Source: Actinoplanes solisilvae (GTDB taxonomy: Bacteria > Actinomycetota > Actinomycetes > Mycobacteriales > Micromonosporaceae). From it: a stretch of DNA of 64,000 bases. The position numbers and the translations under genes were made by a program. Location: positions 1-64,000 of the forward strand of contig NZ_RJAC01000019.1 of NCBI RefSeq assembly GCF_003999975.1. Direction: 5' to 3'. How positions within the stretch are numbered: position 1 is the stretch's first letter; each line of letters begins with the position of its first letter. Of the stretch, positions 61,874-64,000 are shown piece by piece. The notes below the pieces were generated by a model that did not search any database, was not told where the DNA came from, and saw only the letters and a program-made list of their open reading frames with translations.

Positions 61874-62896
61874 ATGAGTCTGGATGACCGCAAGCTCGAG
61901 GTGCTGCGGGCAATCGTCGAGGACTACGTCGAGACGCAGGAACCGGTCGGCTCCAAATCGCTGGTCGAGCGCCACCAACTCGGCGTCTCCCCGGCTACGG
62001 TGCGTAATGACATGGCCGTGCTGGAGGAGGAAGGTTACATTCGGCAGCCGCACACCAGCGCCGGCCGCGTGCCGACCGACGCCGGCTACCGCCTCTTCGT
62101 CGACCGGCTCTCCCGGGTCAAGCCACTGACCCCGGCCGAGCGCCGCGCCATCGAGCGTTTCCTGATCGGCGCGGTCGACCTCGACGACGTCGTCCACCGC
62201 ACCGTGCGGCTGCTCGCCCAGCTGACCCGCCAGGTCGCCGTCGTGCAATACCCGTCGCTGGCCCGGTCCTCGGTCCGCCACCTCGAGCTGGTGCCGATCT
62301 CCACGACGCGCCTCATGCTCGTGATGATCGCCGACACCGGCCGCGTCGAGCAGCGCCTGGTCGAGCTGCCCGGCCCGATCGCGGCCGACGACGTGACCGA
62401 CCTGCGCCGCCGCGTCAACGAAAAACTGGCCGGTCAGAAACTGGCCGACACGCCGCCGCTCGTGCAGACCCTGGTCGACGACTGCGCGCCCGGCAGCCGC
62501 GCCACCATGGCCTGCCTGGCCTCGGTGTTGCTCGAGACGCTCGTCGAGCGCAGTGAGGAACGCCTCGCCTTGGCGGGCACGGCTAATCTGACTCGTGGGG
62601 GCGTGCTCGACTTCCAGGGCACGCTGCGCCCCGTCCTCGAGGCACTCGAGGAAGAGGTCATCCTGCTGAAGCTGATCGGCGACCTGGAACCGAGCACCAC
62701 CCGGGTCCGGATCGGCGACGAGAACAAGATCGACAACCTGCGGTCGGCGTCGGTGGTCAGCACGGGCTACGGCCCAGGGGCGACGATCGTCGGTGGGCTC
62801 GGTGTGCTCGGTCCCACCCGGATGGATTACCCCGGCACCATCGCGACCGTTCGTGCGGTGGCACGCTACGTGGGCGACCTTCTAGCACAGAACTGA
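61874..62896 (+). CDS. hrcA: Heat-inducible transcription repressor HrcA
   Basis: Encodes 340 aa. Winged-helix N-terminus (RKLEVLRAIVEDYVETQEPVGSKSLVERHQLGVSPATVRNDMAVLEEEGYIRQPHTSAGRVPTDAGYRLFV) and the GAF-like HrcA domain (TRMDYPGTIATVRAVARYVG). It binds CIRCE and needs GroEL to stay active. The ATG at 61874 follows GAGGGAGGGG. An ATG at 61853 is less likely. Followed 17 bp later by dnaJ. Confidence 0.98.
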   Translation: MSLDDRKLEVLRAIVEDYVETQEPVGSKSLVERHQLGVSPATVRNDMAVLEEEGYIRQPHTSAGRVPTDAGYRLFVDRLSRVKPLTPAERRAIERFLIGAVDLDDVVHRTVRLLAQLTRQVAVVQYPSLARSSVRHLELVPISTTRLMLVMIADTGRVEQRLVELPGPIAADDVTDLRRRVNEKLAGQKLADTPPLVQTLVDDCAPGSRATMACLASVLLETLVERSEERLALAGTANLTRGGVLDFQGTLRPVLEALEEEVILLKLIGDLEPSTTRVRIGDENKIDNLRSASVVSTGYGPGATIVGGLGVLGPTRMDYPGTIATVRAVARYVGDLLAQN

Positions 62897-62913
62897 CGAG
62901 GATTGCGGAGCCC

Positions 62914-64000
62914 GTGGCCAAGGACTACTACGGCATTCTCGGCGTGAGCCGGGAAGCCACCGACGACGAGATCAAGCGCGCCTACCGCAAACTGGCTCGG
63001 CAATATCACCCGGACGTCAACCCCGATCCGGAAGCGCACGAGAAGTTCAAAGACATCAACGCGGCCTACGAGGTCCTCTCCGACGACCAGAAGCGTCAGA
63101 TGGTCGACCTCGGCGGCGACCCCCTCGCGCCCGGCGGCGGCGCGGGTCCCGGCGGTCCCGGCGGCGCCGGCCCGTTCGTCGGCTTCCAGGACATAATGGA
63201 CGCGTTCTTCGGCAGCGCGGCCGGCGGCAGCACCCGCGGCCCGCGCCCGCGCACCCGTCCCGGCGCCGACGCGATCCTGCGCCTCGAGCTCGACCTCGTC
63301 GAGACCGCGTTCGGCGTAGAGGCCCCGATCACCGTCGACACCGCCGTCCTGTGCACCCAGTGCTCCGGGGCCGGCACGGCCCCCGGCACCCACCTCGCCA
63401 CCTGCGAGACCTGCGGCGGCCGCGGTGAAGTGCAGAGCGTGCAGCGCACGTTCCTCGGCCAGGTCGTCTCGTCGCGCCCCTGCGCCACCTGCCAGGGACA
63501 CGGCACGGTCATCCCGCACCCCTGCCCCACCTGTGCCGGCGACGGCCGCGTCCGCACCCGCCGCTCGCTGACGGTGAAGATCCCCGCCGGCGTCGAGGAC
63601 GGCATGCGCATCCGCCTCGCTCAGCAGGGCGAGGTCGGCCCCGGCGGCGGCACCCCCGGCGATCTCTACGTCGAGATCCACGAGCGGCCGCACGACGTCT
63701 ACTCCCGCAAGGGCGACGACCTGCACTGCCGGGTCACGCTGCCGATGACCGCCGCCGCGCTCGGCACCCGCCTCACGATCAAGACGCTCGACAGCGAAGA
63801 GGGCATCGAGGTCAAGTCGGGCACCCAGCCGGCCAGCACGCTGCGCATCCGCGGCAAGGGCGTCCCGCATCTGCGCGGTCAGGGCCGGGGCGATCTTTTC
63901 GTCCACCTCGACGTCAAGACGCCGACGAAGCTGACGGTCGACCAGGAGCGCATGCTCCGCGACTTCGCCAAGACCCGCGGGGAAGACGTCGCCGAGCTGA
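62914..64000 (+). CDS. dnaJ: Chaperone DnaJ (C-terminus beyond window)
   Basis: Visible part is 362 residues. J domain at 1-70 (DYYGILGVSREATDDEIKRAY, HPD in RQYHPDVNPDP), Gly/Phe-poor but Gly/Pro-rich linker, four zinc-binding CXXCXGXG-type motifs (CTQCSGAGTA, CETCGGRGEV, CATCQGHGTV, CPTCAGDGRV), and the C-terminal substrate-binding domain from ~230. It corresponds to the dnaJ2 type that follows hrcA in actinobacteria, under CIRCE control. The GTG at 62914 has GCGGAG upstream. The frame is open to the window edge. Confidence 0.97.
   Translation, partial: MAKDYYGILGVSREATDDEIKRAYRKLARQYHPDVNPDPEAHEKFKDINAAYEVLSDDQKRQMVDLGGDPLAPGGGAGPGGPGGAGPFVGFQDIMDAFFGSAAGGSTRGPRPRTRPGADAILRLELDLVETAFGVEAPITVDTAVLCTQCSGAGTAPGTHLATCETCGGRGEVQSVQRTFLGQVVSSRPCATCQGHGTVIPHPCPTCAGDGRVRTRRSLTVKIPAGVEDGMRIRLAQQGEVGPGGGTPGDLYVEIHERPHDVYSRKGDDLHCRVTLPMTAAALGTRLTIKTLDSEEGIEVKSGTQPASTLRIRGKGVPHLRGQGRGDLFVHLDVKTPTKLTVDQERMLRDFAKTRGEDVAEL

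Overview
The window is a stretch of high-GC actinobacterial chromosome. GC-rich third positions, frequent GTG/TTG starts, many leaderless promoters, and a core gene order close to the mycobacterial valS-folC-ndk-rne-rplU-rpmA-obg-nadD-rsfS-comEA/EC-holA-rpsT-lepA-hemW-hrcA-dnaJ2 block all point to an actinomycete. The accessory content (VOC protein next to ndk, rsbQ/rsbP-type switch, DUF4240, DUF1444) suggests Micromonosporaceae, for example an Actinoplanes relative. That placement is inference.

Layout. 1-150: 3' part of a 5S rRNA and its terminator, the end of an rRNA operon. 0.3-5.5 kb: a proline-rich membrane protein divergent from the valS-folC-DUF4233 operon. 5.6-8.7 kb: a large membrane-anchored, mostly disordered protein ending in a glyoxalase-fold (VOC) domain, divergent from ndk. 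8.7-12.4 kb: an ABC-2 exporter (ATPase plus two permeases) with a winged-helix regulator. 12.4-17.7 kb: a RelA/SpoT-domain protein with a coupled 88-aa partner, then a translational T-box riboswitch, ileS and a phospholipid acyltransferase. 17.7-19 kb: a photolyase-related gene remnant and a paralogue of the first membrane protein. 19.1-22.9 kb: an RsbQ / PAS-GAF-PP2C-kinase / STAS partner-switching module. 22.9-32 kb: TIGR03960/TIGR03936 radical SAM pair, RNase E/G, a lipoprotein, rplU-rpmA, obgE. 32-33.7 kb: GNAT and trpS; trpS has an 11-codon leader peptide with two adjacent Trp codons and an attenuator. 33.7-42.7 kb: pepN, a hybrid histidine kinase, the nadD-rsfS-phosphatase-lipoprotein-degV run, DUF1444 and a PrmC-like methylase. 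42.8-49 kb: comEA-comEC, GNAT, holA, a small membrane protein. 49-55 kb: rpsT, a kinase-like APH protein, DUF4240, MOSC, lepA, a GlsB-type membrane protein. 55-59.1 kb: a TetR/hydrolase pair around a clear palindromic operator, a PAS sensor lacking an output domain, a lysozyme-like membrane protein. 59.1-64 kb: enoyl-CoA hydratase, hemW, DUF4870, then CIRCE-hrcA-dnaJ (dnaJ runs off the end).

How it fits together. Most genes serve translation (ValRS, IleRS, TrpRS, S20, L21, L27, LepA, RsfS, ObgE) and protein or stress homeostasis (HrcA/DnaJ, PepN, Rsb switch). Three aminoacyl-tRNA synthetase genes show three control styles: valS looks leaderless, ileS is under a tRNA-sensing T-box, and trpS is under a ribosome-mediated attenuator with a leaderless leader peptide. 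The candidates most worth pursuing are the RelA/SpoT-domain plus small-protein pair just upstream of the ileS T-box, the trpS attenuator, the fused Rsb switch, and a recurring pattern of short tandem repeats seeded exactly at gene stop codons.
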